Assembly: GCA_047636995.1 (NCBI GenBank)
Contig: JBLIGQ010000001.1
Span: 1 to 64,000 of the forward strand
Reading direction: 5' to 3'
Length of the DNA: 64,000 nucleotides
DNA from: JAQWQB01 sp047636995
Lineage (GTDB): Bacteria > Bacteroidota > Bacteroidia > Flavobacteriales_D > Sanyastnellaceae
Shown here: in pieces, positions 44,185 through 53,297 of the stretch
Numbering within the stretch: position 1 is the first letter of the stretch
Layout: each line of letters begins with the position of its first letter
Notes under the pieces: model-generated
The model's database searches: none
What the model was told of the DNA's origin: nothing
What the model saw: only the letters and a program-made list of their open reading frames with translations
Position numbers and translations under genes: made by a program

Positions 44185-45384
44185 ATGCAAGCATTCCTGA
44201 AAAAGCTAGAAGGCGATAAAGTACTGTGGATGGTTACGTTCTTTTTGAGCATCATCTCATTGCTTTCCGTTTACAGCGCTATATCAACCTTGGCCATGAA
44301 GGCCGATGGGAATTCGTTGAAGTTCTTGTTCAAGCACCTCGCCATGATCAGTCTTGGTTTTGGAGCCATGTTCGTGGTGCACAAAATGCGCTTCAAATAC
44401 TTCTCTCGAACTTCTACAATCTTGATATGGATTGTTGCAGGAATGCTTCTGCTCACGCTCTTTTTTGGAGTAGACATCAACAATGCAAAACGTTGGCTCA
44501 GAATCCCTTTTGTTGGAATGACCTTTCAGACGTCTGACCTGGCGAAAATTGTGCTTGTTACTTTTGTCGCAAGACAACTGAGCCTTTACAGAACACAACT
44601 GCATGATTTCAAGAAAGGGGTGCTTCCCGCCTTAATACCAATTGTTGTGATTTGCGGACTCATTCTGCCGGCAGACTTTTCAACCGCAGCGATGATCGGG
44701 GGAGTGTGTTTTCTGATGTTGTTCATTGGGGGTGTACCTCCAAGACACCTTAGTAAAATTGCAGGAATGGGTGTTCTTGCAATCGGCCTCATTTATTTAG
44801 TGGGATCTGCTGCCCCAAATAGCCTCCCGCGTTTTGGAACCTGGAAGAATCGGATTGACAACTTCTTCTCTCCTAACGCAAATGATGCAGGCAACTATCA
44901 ATCAGACTTGGCACAAGCGGCCATTTACAACGGAGGACTGTTTCCCTCAGGACCAGGAACGGGTTCCTCGAGGAACTACCTCCCCCATCCCTACTCAGAC
45001 ATGATCTATGCCTTCGTCATAGAAGAGTATGGCGCTCTTTTTGGCGGGTTAGGACTCCTGCTACTCTACTTGATTCTGCTCTTTCGAAGTATAAAAATGG
45101 CTACTAGGTGTCCGAAACATTTCGGTGGGCTATTGGCTTTAGGACTTTCACTAATGCTGGTCTGTCAGGCCATCGTCAACATGGGTGTTGCAGTGAAAAT
45201 TTTTCCTACCACCGGTCAACCTCTCCCCATGGTTAGCATGGGGGGAACTTCCATGATTTTCACATGCTTATCTATAGCTATGATCATCTCAGTGAGCAGA
45301 AGCGTCTATAACGAAGAGCAATGGAATAAAGAAAATAAAGAAGATCAAAAACCTTCAAACACGAATACATATGTCGCTCCATAG
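44185..45384 (+). CDS. ftsW: Division peptidoglycan polymerase FtsW
   Basis: FtsW is the SEDS glycosyltransferase that works with FtsI at the septum. The 399-residue protein has about ten membrane helices and SEDS features: NNAKRWLRI after helix three, FSTAAMIGGVCF, QSDLAQAAIYNGGLFPSGPGTG, and the C-terminal LPMVSMGGTSM. The C-terminus ends in a short Lys/Glu-rich tail that overlaps murG by 14 bases. Confidence 0.96.
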   Translation: MQAFLKKLEGDKVLWMVTFFLSIISLLSVYSAISTLAMKADGNSLKFLFKHLAMISLGFGAMFVVHKMRFKYFSRTSTILIWIVAGMLLLTLFFGVDINNAKRWLRIPFVGMTFQTSDLAKIVLVTFVARQLSLYRTQLHDFKKGVLPALIPIVVICGLILPADFSTAAMIGGVCFLMLFIGGVPPRHLSKIAGMGVLAIGLIYLVGSAAPNSLPRFGTWKNRIDNFFSPNANDAGNYQSDLAQAAIYNGGLFPSGPGTGSSRNYLPHPYSDMIYAFVIEEYGALFGGLGLLLLYLILLFRSIKMATRCPKHFGGLLALGLSLMLVCQAIVNMGVAVKIFPTTGQPLPMVSMGGTSMIFTCLSIAMIISVSRSVYNEEQWNKENKEDQKPSNTNTYVAP

Positions 45385-46474
45385 CGTTGTAATTAGCGGA
45401 GGAGGCACAGGCGGGCACATCTATCCTGCCCTGGCCATAGCAGATGAGATCAAACGACGCTATCCTGAGTGCAGCATCCATTTTGTAGGTGCAGAAGGAC
45501 GAATGGAAATGGAGAAAGTACCTGCAGCAGGATACCCCATCAAAGGCCTCTGGATTACAGGAATAGAACGAAAAATATTCAGTAAAAAGAACCTCATCTT
45601 TCCCTTTCGAATTATTAGCAGTTTAGCAAAAGCAGGAAAAATATTAAAACAACTCCAGCCTCAAATTGCCGTGGGTGTTGGTGGCTTTGCGAGCGGACCT
45701 CTGCTCTACAGAGCCGCAGGAAGAAATATACCCACCCTCATTCAGGAACAAAATTCATTTCCAGGAATCACCAATAAGTTACTTGCCAAAAAAGCGCTGC
45801 GCATTTGCACTGGCTTTCCAGATATGGAGCGTTGGTTTCCGAAAGAACGGATAACAATTACTGGCAATCCACTTCGATCAGGCATGCTTCAACTGGAAGG
45901 AAAGCGAAATGAAGCCCTAAACTATTTCGGCTTGGATCCCGAAAAGAAAACCCTGTTTATAATGGGCGGAAGCCTAGGAGCGCGTTCAATGAATGATGCC
46001 ACCAAAGCAGCCATTGAACAATGGGGCGAAAACGGCATTCAAGTCCTGTGGCAAACGGGACAAAGGTTTTTCGAAACGAATGAAACCTTCGTGAAGCAAG
46101 CCAAACACACGCATGTTGTAGTTCTAGGATTCATTGACCGCATGGACCTTGCATACGCTGCTGCTGACACAATCGTAAGTAGAGCTGGAGCGATGTCCAT
46201 CTCAGAGCTCGCACTCGTGGGCAAACCAACCATCTTCGTTCCTTCACCGCACGTAAGTGAAGACCATCAGACAAAAAACGCCAAATCACTTACAGACAGA
46301 AACGCAGCATTGTTGGTAACAGATAAGGAAGTGGTGAACACATTAGGAAAAATCGCTCAGGACCTGCTCTTGAACGTTGAACTGTGCGTTTCTTTAAGCA
46401 TAGCCATCAGAGCGCAAGCGAAACCAAACGCCGCTTCTGACGTGGTAGATGAGATCGAAAAACTGGTTTCTTAA
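45371..46474 (+). CDS. murG: Lipid II synthase MurG
   Basis: MurG transfers GlcNAc to lipid I on the cytoplasmic face of the membrane. The 367-residue GT28 protein has the GGGTGGHIYPALAIA loop at the N-terminus, GVGGFASGP near 97, MGGSLGARSMN near 197, and the SRAGAMSISEL motif near 273. Frame overlaps ftsW; murC follows after one base. Confidence 0.96.
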   Translation: MSLHSVVISGGGTGGHIYPALAIADEIKRRYPECSIHFVGAEGRMEMEKVPAAGYPIKGLWITGIERKIFSKKNLIFPFRIISSLAKAGKILKQLQPQIAVGVGGFASGPLLYRAAGRNIPTLIQEQNSFPGITNKLLAKKALRICTGFPDMERWFPKERITITGNPLRSGMLQLEGKRNEALNYFGLDPEKKTLFIMGGSLGARSMNDATKAAIEQWGENGIQVLWQTGQRFFETNETFVKQAKHTHVVVLGFIDRMDLAYAAADTIVSRAGAMSISELALVGKPTIFVPSPHVSEDHQTKNAKSLTDRNAALLVTDKEVVNTLGKIAQDLLLNVELCVSLSIAIRAQAKPNAASDVVDEIEKLVS

Positions 46475-46475
46475 G

Positions 46476-47846
46476 ATGAACGTTAAATCACTACATACGG
46501 TCTATTTCATTGGCGTTGGAGGCATCGGAATGAGTGCTTTAGCGCGTTATTTCAACATGAGCAAAAAGCGCGTAATTGGATATGACAAAACCCCCTCTCC
46601 CGTAACAGATCAATTAATTGAGGAGGGAATAGAAATTCATTTTGACGAAGACTTAAAACTAGCACAACGCATTGCCACAGATCTAACAGAAGAAGACCTA
46701 CTTGTAGTTTACACACCCGCCATCCCATCTGACAACGAGGAATTGGCTTGGTTCAAATCTTCAAAATATGAAGTTATGAAGCGCAGTAAAGTGCTTGGCC
46801 TCATAACCGAAAGCGGCAAAACAATAGCCGTAGCTGGCACCCATGGAAAAACAACCACCAGCACTATAATAGCGCATTTACTTCACCACTCAGGCATCGG
46901 CTGCAATGCATTTCTCGGGGGAATAGCAGCCAACTACCGCTCTAATTTCCTTTATGCAGGAAAGGAGGCTTGGAATGTGGTAGAAGCAGATGAATACGAC
47001 CGGTCCTTTTTAGCTTTATCACCAAATATCTCAGTGATTACATCAATGGACCCAGATCACTTAGACATTTACGGCACAGCAGCAGAAATGACAAAATCTT
47101 ATAAAGAATTTGCCCAATTGCTTCCCAAAGAGGGCATTTTATTCACTGCTGAAGGGGTTGCGAATTTAGGTTTGGATGAACGTAAATATGGAACAAAGAC
47201 AAACTGCACCATTTCGGCCATAAATATTGATTATTCCCAGCAGGTTTCCACATTCGATTATATCCGAAAAGGGAAATTAACCTACTCGAAATTAACCTTA
47301 CCACTACCAGGAAAACACAATGTAGAAAACACATTAGTTGCAATAGCTATTGCCGAGGAGTTAGGCATTACCGAAAGTGCCCTTCGCGAAGCACTGTCAA
47401 CTTTTAAGGGAATTAGAAGGCGATTTGAATACCACATTGAAACAGAAGACCTCGTTTACATAGATGATTATGCACACCACCCATCAGAGCTAGCAGCCAC
47501 AATTGCTGCGGCAAAAGAAAAACACCCTGGCAAAAAACTCACCGGTGTGTTTCAACCTCATCTATTTTCAAGAACAAAAGACTTTGCTGAAGACTTTGCT
47601 AAAGAGCTTGGAAAACTGGACGAAATCATCTTGTTAGACATCTATCCTGCAAGGGAAAAACCCATTCCAGGAATTGATTCACAATGGTTATTGGATAAAA
47701 TTCCCAATGACCATAAAAAGCATGTCTCAAAATCGCAGTTATTGCTTGAATTACAGCAACGTGATATTGAAGTGCTCCTGACGCTTGGAGCTGGCGATAT
47801 AGACCGTTGCATTTTACCCATAAAAAACTGGCTTTCAGACAAATGA
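46476..47846 (+). CDS. murC: UDP-MurNAc:L-alanine ligase MurC
   Basis: MurC adds the first amino acid of the stem peptide. The 456-residue protein starts MNVKSLHTVYFIGVGGIGMS, has the ATP loop AGTHGKTTT near residue 120, DEYDRSF, SMDPDHLDIYG and the DYAHHPSEL motif near 338. The ATG at 46476 is chosen because it follows the murG stop by one base and gives the standard N-terminus; a frame from 46449 would start inside murG. Confidence 0.96.
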   Translation: MNVKSLHTVYFIGVGGIGMSALARYFNMSKKRVIGYDKTPSPVTDQLIEEGIEIHFDEDLKLAQRIATDLTEEDLLVVYTPAIPSDNEELAWFKSSKYEVMKRSKVLGLITESGKTIAVAGTHGKTTTSTIIAHLLHHSGIGCNAFLGGIAANYRSNFLYAGKEAWNVVEADEYDRSFLALSPNISVITSMDPDHLDIYGTAAEMTKSYKEFAQLLPKEGILFTAEGVANLGLDERKYGTKTNCTISAINIDYSQQVSTFDYIRKGKLTYSKLTLPLPGKHNVENTLVAIAIAEELGITESALREALSTFKGIRRRFEYHIETEDLVYIDDYAHHPSELAATIAAAKEKHPGKKLTGVFQPHLFSRTKDFAEDFAKELGKLDEIILLDIYPAREKPIPGIDSQWLLDKIPNDHKKHVSKSQLLLELQQRDIEVLLTLGAGDIDRCILPIKNWLSDK

Positions 47847-48613
47847 AGCATAAAATCAAACATATCACCCTTTGGATCGGCACCATTGCCGTTGCTTTGC
47901 TGTTGTTTGGTTTTGCCTCAACTAAGCATTCAAACGCCCGATGCTGGAAGATGGATATTGAAGTTGAGCACTTAAGTGGGCTCTATTTTATAGATAAAGC
48001 GTCAATTAAAGCACGAATTTTAAATTTAGGAGACCCAATCCTCGGAACGAAATTGGATTCAATTCGAATTGACCACATTCGACAAACACTGGTGCAACTT
48101 CCGTCAGTAAATACAGCAGAGGTCTACACCACCGTGGATGGAATCCTAAAAGTAACCGTAACACAACGAACACCCCTTTTCAGAGTCATCAACAAACAAG
48201 GAGACAGTTTTTATGTGGATACGGAAGGAGGAAGAATGCCACTATCACAACATTACACTGCGCGGGTGCCCGTTTTAACCGGAAGCATTAGTACCACCTT
48301 TGCTGAACTAACAAACTCTGAAGCTGAGAATGCCTTATTGGAAGAAGCATATAGGCTTTTTCAATTTTTAGAGACGGACCCTTTATGGTCTGCCCAGACA
48401 GAGCATATTGTTGTTGACAAGAACCACGAGTTCGAACTTATTCCTCGTGTTGGAACTGCACGAATCCTGATTGGGAAACCCGTAGAACTCGAAGACAAAT
48501 TTAAACGATTGAAGGCCTTCTATCTAGAAATGGCTCACAATAACAATATCAATAAGTACAAACGCATCAATGTAAAGTACCGCGATCAAGTTGTTTGCGA
48601 ACGTTACTATTAA
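47843..48613 (+). CDS. ftsQ: Cell division protein FtsQ
   Basis: The 256-residue protein has a short cytoplasmic tail, one membrane helix (about 8-26), and a periplasmic region with a POTRA-like part (VEHLSGLYFIDKASIKARIL, about 44-100) then the FtsQ beta domain with VYTTVDGILKVTVTQRTPLFRVI. The start at 47843 overlaps the murC stop by ATGA. FtsQ recruits FtsB and FtsL in the divisome. Confidence 0.9.
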   Translation: MKHKIKHITLWIGTIAVALLLFGFASTKHSNARCWKMDIEVEHLSGLYFIDKASIKARILNLGDPILGTKLDSIRIDHIRQTLVQLPSVNTAEVYTTVDGILKVTVTQRTPLFRVINKQGDSFYVDTEGGRMPLSQHYTARVPVLTGSISTTFAELTNSEAENALLEEAYRLFQFLETDPLWSAQTEHIVVDKNHEFELIPRVGTARILIGKPVELEDKFKRLKAFYLEMAHNNNINKYKRINVKYRDQVVCERYY

Positions 48614-48625
48614 AACCACAGGAAC

Positions 48626-49897
48626 ATGGAGAACTCTGAAATCATTGTAGGGCTTGACATAGGAACCACTAAGATTGCTTGCTTAGTAGGTCGTAAAACT
48701 GAGCACGGGAAAATAGAGATCCTAGGATACGGAAAGAGTGACTCTGTTGGCGTAACCCGTGGTGTTGTTTCCAATATCGAAAAAACGGTAGCTTCTATTC
48801 GTGCTGCTGTAGAGGAAGCAGAACAGAACTCAGACGTAGAAATTAAAGTGGTGAACGTTGGCATAGCAGGACAGCACATCAAGAGTCTTCAGCACCGTGG
48901 ATTAAGAACACGAGATAACCTTGATGATGAAATCTGCAAAGACGACATCGATGCGTTGGTGAATGACATGTACAAACTTGTGATGCTTCCAGGTGAGCAG
49001 ATCATCCATGTGCTTCCCCAAGAATACACCGTTGACAACGAGCAGGGGATTCGTGATCCAATAGGCATGTCAGGCATTCGCCTTGAAGCTAACTTCCACA
49101 TTATCACCGGGCAGATGGCAGCTGCACGAAACATATACAAATGTGTTGCGCGTGCTGGTCTGAAGGTAGACCAACTTATACTTGAGCCGTTGGCTTCATC
49201 AGAAGCTGTTCTAAGCGCTGAAGAGAAAGAAGCAGGAGTAGCACTCGTAGACATTGGAGGAGGAACGACAGACATTGCGATTTTTCAAGATGGAATCATT
49301 CGTCATACAGCAGTCATTCCTTTTGGTGGAAATGTGATTACTGATGACATTAAGCAAGGATGCACCATCATGCAAAATCAAGCTGAGCAATTAAAGCGCA
49401 AGTTCGGTTCATCGCTCGCAGTAGAGATGAAAGACAGTGAGATTGTTTGTATCCCGGGACTACGTGGACGTGATCCAAAAGAAATATCATTGAAAAACCT
49501 CGCAAGCATCATCCAAGCTAGAATGGAAGAGATTGTTGAGCACGTTTACTACGAGATTCGTAGCAGCGGTCTAGAAAAGCAACTAATAGGAGGCATTGTG
49601 ATCACAGGAGGCGGAAGCCAACTGCGTCACATAACTCAACTTTTTGAATACGTTACAGGTATGGATTGCCGCATTGGATACCCCAATGAGCACGTAGCAA
49701 AAGCTCCAAACAAAGACTTAATTTCTCCTTTGTTTGCAACGGGTGTTGGTCTTGTAATCAAAGGCTACGAAAATGGTGCTAACGTAACTAAAGAAAGTCT
49801 TTCTTCCGACTCCACAAGACGCGTAGCTGAAGAGCGAAAGGGAATGAAAAAATTCCTGAATGCCGTTCGCGACTGGTTTGAGAACGAAGAAGAATAA
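48626..49897 (+). CDS. ftsA: Cell division protein FtsA
   Basis: FtsA is the actin-like anchor that tethers FtsZ to the membrane. The 423-residue protein has the phosphate-binding GLDIGTTKIACLVG at the N-terminus, the SHS2 insertion, ALVDIGGGTTDIAIF near residue 205 and ITGGGSQLRHI near 328, and a C-terminal amphipathic helix (KKFLNAVRDWFENEEE). It is the last gene of the plus-strand dcw run; a strong terminator follows at 49925 and ftsZ is not the next gene. Confidence 0.96.
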   Translation: MENSEIIVGLDIGTTKIACLVGRKTEHGKIEILGYGKSDSVGVTRGVVSNIEKTVASIRAAVEEAEQNSDVEIKVVNVGIAGQHIKSLQHRGLRTRDNLDDEICKDDIDALVNDMYKLVMLPGEQIIHVLPQEYTVDNEQGIRDPIGMSGIRLEANFHIITGQMAAARNIYKCVARAGLKVDQLILEPLASSEAVLSAEEKEAGVALVDIGGGTTDIAIFQDGIIRHTAVIPFGGNVITDDIKQGCTIMQNQAEQLKRKFGSSLAVEMKDSEIVCIPGLRGRDPKEISLKNLASIIQARMEEIVEHVYYEIRSSGLEKQLIGGIVITGGGSQLRHITQLFEYVTGMDCRIGYPNEHVAKAPNKDLISPLFATGVGLVIKGYENGANVTKESLSSDSTRRVAEERKGMKKFLNAVRDWFENEEE

Positions 49898-49924
49898 AAG
49901 AAAATCATTTCATAGTGCTCATTG

Positions 49925-49959
49925 CGGGTCCTATCATTCATTTGATAGGGCCCGTTTTT
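49925..49959 (+). terminator. Rho-independent terminator after ftsA
   Basis: A 12-bp stem (49925-49936 with 49943-49954, one G.U pair) with a six-base loop is followed by five T. It ends the dcw operon immediately after ftsA. Confidence 0.92.
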
Positions 49960-50066
49960 GATTCAAAAGCTACGCAGTTCGTGCCGAATGAACGTCGTGT
50001 AACTCTTTGTAAACAAACTCGTATACCCGAAGACACCCTGCTGAATTCGAACTAAACCAAAGTACT

Positions 50067-50600
50067 ATGAATGTTTTTACAATTATTATCTCTGCATGGA
50101 TATCGGCCATACCAGTTAATGACAATAATTTACGTCCAATTGACGAAAAACACTTCTTAATTTATGGAGATGTTATTGAGCAAGTTTACGGTTCAGAAAA
50201 CAGGGCGAACGCGCCAAACACCCGTGTTATAGTTTACCGAGAAAATGAAATATACGTTGCTTTTAAGAGTGATGCCCGAGGTGAATATATTTTCAACCTG
50301 CCACTAGGACATAAATATGAGTTGACTTATGGAGGCGAAAACTTCGTAAATAAGCGCATTGTAATAGATGCCACAAACGCGAAGGTGAGCAAGAGTGGCT
50401 ATAGCCTCGAAATGAACATGTCACTTTTCAGGCCAGTAGAAGAAATCGACTATACAGAAATGGACACCAACCCTGTAGTCTCATTTAGCTATGATCAAGA
50501 CATTAGAGACATTGTACCAGACCTAGATGTGGTTGATGCCATGTGGAGGAAGGTAGATAAGCTGTACAAAAAATCTGAAAAAATGGCTTTGAAAAACTAA
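50067..50600 (+). CDS. Exported protein with transthyretin-like beta domain
   Basis: A 177-residue protein with a weak N-terminal export signal (about 1-17). Residues about 28-125 look like a carboxypeptidase-regulatory or transthyretin-like beta sandwich: YGDVIEQVYGSENRANAPNTRVIVYRE, then YIFNLPLGHKYELTYGG and KRIVIDATN. Similar domains occur in many Bacteroidota surface proteins. It lies between ftsA and the inverted yqeY-ftsZ pair, with its stop one base from that of yqeY. No function is known; a role in envelope or motility is only a guess. Confidence 0.8.
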   Translation: MNVFTIIISAWISAIPVNDNNLRPIDEKHFLIYGDVIEQVYGSENRANAPNTRVIVYRENEIYVAFKSDARGEYIFNLPLGHKYELTYGGENFVNKRIVIDATNAKVSKSGYSLEMNMSLFRPVEEIDYTEMDTNPVVSFSYDQDIRDIVPDLDVVDAMWRKVDKLYKKSEKMALKN

Positions 50601-50601
50601 G

Positions 50602-51051
50602 CTATGCGAGAAGTTTTTTCACCAATTCAGAGATTGCTTTTCCGTCTGCCTTTCCAGCTAACTGCATAGAAGCAGCACCCATTACTTTACCCATATCAGC
50701 CATTGAAGAAGCACCTGTATTGGCAATAATTCCTTTAACTGCTTCCTCTATTTCCTCTGGCGTAAGTTGTTCTGGAAGATACGCTTTGATAACCTCTGCC
50801 TGTTCCATTTCTTCTGCGTATAAATCTTCGCGCTCCTGTTCCTTATAGATCTTGGCCGCTTCAGCTCGTTGCTTGAACAATTTATTGAGCACTTGAATTT
50901 CGGCTTTCTCGTCCAAAACACTGCTAACACCATCTTTGGTCATTTCCAGTAAGAGTTTCGACTTGATGTCTCTTAATGCCGAAAGCTTCGCCGTTTCTCT
51001 GGCTTTCATTGCTGCTTTAATGTCCTGGTTGATTTTCTCTGTGATGCTCAT
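50602..51051 (-). CDS. yqeY: GatB/YqeY domain protein
   Basis: The 149-residue protein matches the family's usual length and has the opening SITEKINQDIKAAMKAREKA-like helix, LLEMTKDG and the C-terminal TGASSMADMGKVMGAASMQLAGKADG segment (the tRNA-binding tail domain of GatB). It may bind tRNA or assist amidation, but no activity is shown for the solo form. The ATG at 51051 is chosen; a longer frame would run through the ftsZ terminator. In Bacteroidota this gene normally follows ftsZ, as it does here on the minus strand. Confidence 0.92.
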   Translation of the reverse strand: MSITEKINQDIKAAMKARETAKLSALRDIKSKLLLEMTKDGVSSVLDEKAEIQVLNKLFKQRAEAAKIYKEQEREDLYAEEMEQAEVIKAYLPEQLTPEEIEEAVKGIIANTGASSMADMGKVMGAASMQLAGKADGKAISELVKKLLA

Positions 51052-51093
51052 ATTATTCAAATTTTTGACAAAGGTAGTGCGAAATACAGGCAT

Positions 51094-51122
51094 AAAAAAA
51101 GCCAGACGTTCGCCTGGCTTTT
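51094..51122 (-). terminator. Terminator between ftsZ and yqeY
   Basis: GCCAG (51101-51105) pairs with CTGGC (51114-51118). A run of seven A (51094-51100) and four T (51119-51122) flank it, so it reads as a terminator in the minus direction after ftsZ; partial read-through into yqeY is possible. Confidence 0.75.
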
Positions 51123-51139
51123 GAATTATTTTCAATCGT

Positions 51140-52906
51140 TTAATCGACTTGTCCGTGCAAGAACGAGTTATCATCTCTCAGTTGCGCTCTTTTGTTACCA
51201 GACTCATCCTCTTCTTCACCAAGAGCAAATTTAGACACGCTGCTATCAGAAGAGTGTGGAGTATCGTCTAGACGGATATTTCTTCTTCTAAATGCGGGTT
51301 CATTTTCAAGATCAACTAAACCACTAGGTGTTTTAAGTTTCATTGAGATTTCGCGAATGCGTTGCTCGCGTTCACGATTACGCATTTGCAGTTCCTCTCT
51401 AGACGGACGGTCTTCGAGCGTTTCCTCTTCGGCATCCTTTGCTTCTTCTTCCACTTCACTAATCGAAAGCGCATCTGTTGGCTCTGAAGTAAGCAGATCT
51501 TCGCGGTCCATTTCATTCCCATCAAGGTCGAAGTAGTTGAATTTACTGTCTTCTTCTGGAACTTCTTTCGCCTCAAATTTGATTGACTCCGTTTCGAGAT
51601 CTGACTTCAATTCCGGCTCACTAGACTCCTGCTCTTGCGGCTTTTGCTTTTCATCAACAAACAGCTCTGATTGAGACTGAGCGTTGTCTATTACTTCCCA
51701 CTCATCGCTCACCTTCTCATCTTCAACCTCTCTAAGGAGATTAAAACGCACCTCTTCTTCTTGTTTCTTCAAAAAAGGCTCTGGTTCTGGAGCAGGAGAA
51801 ACATCAACTTGATTAGAAGATCCGGTTGGCCTATTTACAGGACTAACCACCTCTTTGGCATTACTGTCAGGCAACCAGACTTTTTTAATTTCTTCTTTTT
51901 CAAGAGGGAGTCCTCCATCCACTTCATTGGTTTTAAATCCAGTAGCAATTACCGTAACACAAAGGTCATTACCTAAGCTATCATCTAGACCATAACCCCA
52001 AATCACCTCTGCACTTCTTCCAGCGCAGTCTTGAATGTAGTCAGTAATTTCACTAATCTCATCCATTAACACCTCTTCGTCTCCGTAGGTAATATTAAGG
52101 AGCACGAAGTTTGCACCTTCAATATCATTGTCATTCAACAAGGGTGATTCCAGTGCTTCTTTCACTGCCACCATTGCTCTTCCTTCCCCAGAAGCGCGAC
52201 CTGACCCCATTACTGCAACTCCGCTATTGCGCATTACAGTATTGACATCATTCATATCTACGTTGATTTCACCCGTAAGTGTAATCACCTCTGCAATTCC
52301 TTTAGCCGCCGTGCAAAGCACTTCATCAGCATGATCGAACGCTTTTTTCAACGGAAGATTCCCGAACAATTCGCGGAGCTTATCATTGGTAATCACAAGC
52401 AATGTATCAACTGAATCACGCATTTCTGCCAATCCTTCAGCTGCCTGATCACTTCTTCTTTTCCCTTCGAACATGAAAGGAACGGTAACAATCCCAACTG
52501 TAAGGATGCCCATTTCTTTTGCTGCTCTTGCAATTACCGGCGCCGCGCCTGTACCTGTGCCACCGCCCATTCCTGCAGTCACGAATACCATGGTCGTGTT
52601 TGTACCTATAATATTTTTGACATCATCTAGGTTTTCTACTGCTGCATTTCGTCCCACTTCAGGAATCGAACCAGCGCCTCTACCTTCAGTCAATGTCTCT
52701 CCCAATTGAATCTTGATTGGCACTGGGCTTGCATCCAAAGCTTGCGCATCTGTATTACAAACAATGAAATCTACACCTTTGATTCCTTGCTCAAACATGT
52801 AGTTAACGGCGTTGCTTCCGCCACCGCCTACTCCAATCACTTTTATGATTGAAGAATGCTCTTTGGGCAAGTCAAAGCGCATCATATCAAATTTCTTGTC
52901 TTCCAT
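51140..52906 (-). CDS. ftsZ: Cell division protein FtsZ, with long C-terminal region
   Basis: FtsZ is the tubulin-like GTPase that forms the division ring. The 588-residue protein has the N-terminal VIGVGGGGSNAVNYM, the tubulin signature GGGTGTGAAPVIA near residue 112, and conserved T7-loop features; the GTPase core ends near 330. An unusually long, acidic linker (about 330-530) precedes a C-terminal peptide-like segment (LVDLENEPAFRRR near 540) and a further 40-residue tail ending NSFLHGQVD. The ATG at 52906 is chosen over 52954 because it starts MEDKKFDMMRFDLP close to the core. It lies opposite in orientation to ftsA. Confidence 0.96.
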   Translation of the reverse strand: MEDKKFDMMRFDLPKEHSSIIKVIGVGGGGSNAVNYMFEQGIKGVDFIVCNTDAQALDASPVPIKIQLGETLTEGRGAGSIPEVGRNAAVENLDDVKNIIGTNTTMVFVTAGMGGGTGTGAAPVIARAAKEMGILTVGIVTVPFMFEGKRRSDQAAEGLAEMRDSVDTLLVITNDKLRELFGNLPLKKAFDHADEVLCTAAKGIAEVITLTGEINVDMNDVNTVMRNSGVAVMGSGRASGEGRAMVAVKEALESPLLNDNDIEGANFVLLNITYGDEEVLMDEISEITDYIQDCAGRSAEVIWGYGLDDSLGNDLCVTVIATGFKTNEVDGGLPLEKEEIKKVWLPDSNAKEVVSPVNRPTGSSNQVDVSPAPEPEPFLKKQEEEVRFNLLREVEDEKVSDEWEVIDNAQSQSELFVDEKQKPQEQESSEPELKSDLETESIKFEAKEVPEEDSKFNYFDLDGNEMDREDLLTSEPTDALSISEVEEEAKDAEEETLEDRPSREELQMRNREREQRIREISMKLKTPSGLVDLENEPAFRRRNIRLDDTPHSSDSSVSKFALGEEEDESGNKRAQLRDDNSFLHGQVD

Positions 52907-53145
52907 TATTCTCTTATTGGGCTCGTACAGAGGGTAATAACTAAAAAAGCACACACTTCTATTAGCTTACTCAAGAAAATCAAATTGACCTTCCTATAAA
53001 CAAAAAGTTTTGCAAAGCATTCACGTTCTAATGTTGAAAAGTAGGTTTAGCCGAAAACTAAGTGAAACCAGCCAGAGGCTCAGAATTCTTACCGAACTCT
53101 AAATGAGACGAATTGACTGAATACATCACTCTACTTTAGCACTGC
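52907..53145. other. Upstream region of ftsZ
   Basis: This A/T-rich stretch carries no gene. It should contain the ftsZ promoter on the minus strand; I see no clean TTTG/TAnnTTTG pair and do not place it. On the plus strand the promoter of the small RNA candidate begins at 53113. Confidence 0.4.
53113..53139 (+). promoter_or_regulatory. Promoter of the small RNA candidate
   Basis: TTG at 53113-53115 and TACTTTAG at 53132-53139 are separated by 16 bases; TACTTTAG differs from TAnnTTTG at one position. Transcription would start at about 53146, just before the 9-bp hairpin arm. Confidence 0.45.
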
Positions 53146-53291
53146 TGAACGATTCACGAGTCAATTACAATGGTTAATGAGGTTCTAAGATTTTCATGAT
53201 GACTCGTGGTCGATAGGGCGAAATCCCATAACAACTAAACTTAACAACTACCAGAAACGCAGGTCCAAAAGATCTGCGTTTCCTTGTTTTT
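53146..53291 (+). ncRNA. Candidate small regulatory RNA
   Basis: A promoter-like pair (53113-53139) is followed by a perfect 9-bp inverted repeat CACGAGTCA (53155-53163) and TGACTCGTG (53200-53208), then an A/C-rich stretch with the 9-base direct repeat TAACAACTA (53229-53237 and 53242-53250), and a terminator (53254-53282 with T run 53287-53291). No long reading frame exists on either strand; the hairpin loop holds a nine-codon ATG-to-TGA frame (53170-53199) that may be chance. No downstream gene on the plus strand could be served by it as a leader, because the next gene is convergent. About 145 bases long. No match to a known RNA family is claimed. Confidence 0.55.
53254..53291 (+). terminator. 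Terminator of the small RNA candidate
   Basis: A perfect 9-bp stem (53254-53262 with 53274-53282), loop of 11 bases, followed by CTTG and five T on the plus strand. The minus-strand side lacks a T run, so the hairpin acts as a plus-strand terminator although no protein gene precedes it. Confidence 0.8.
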
Positions 53292-53297
53292 AGGTCA

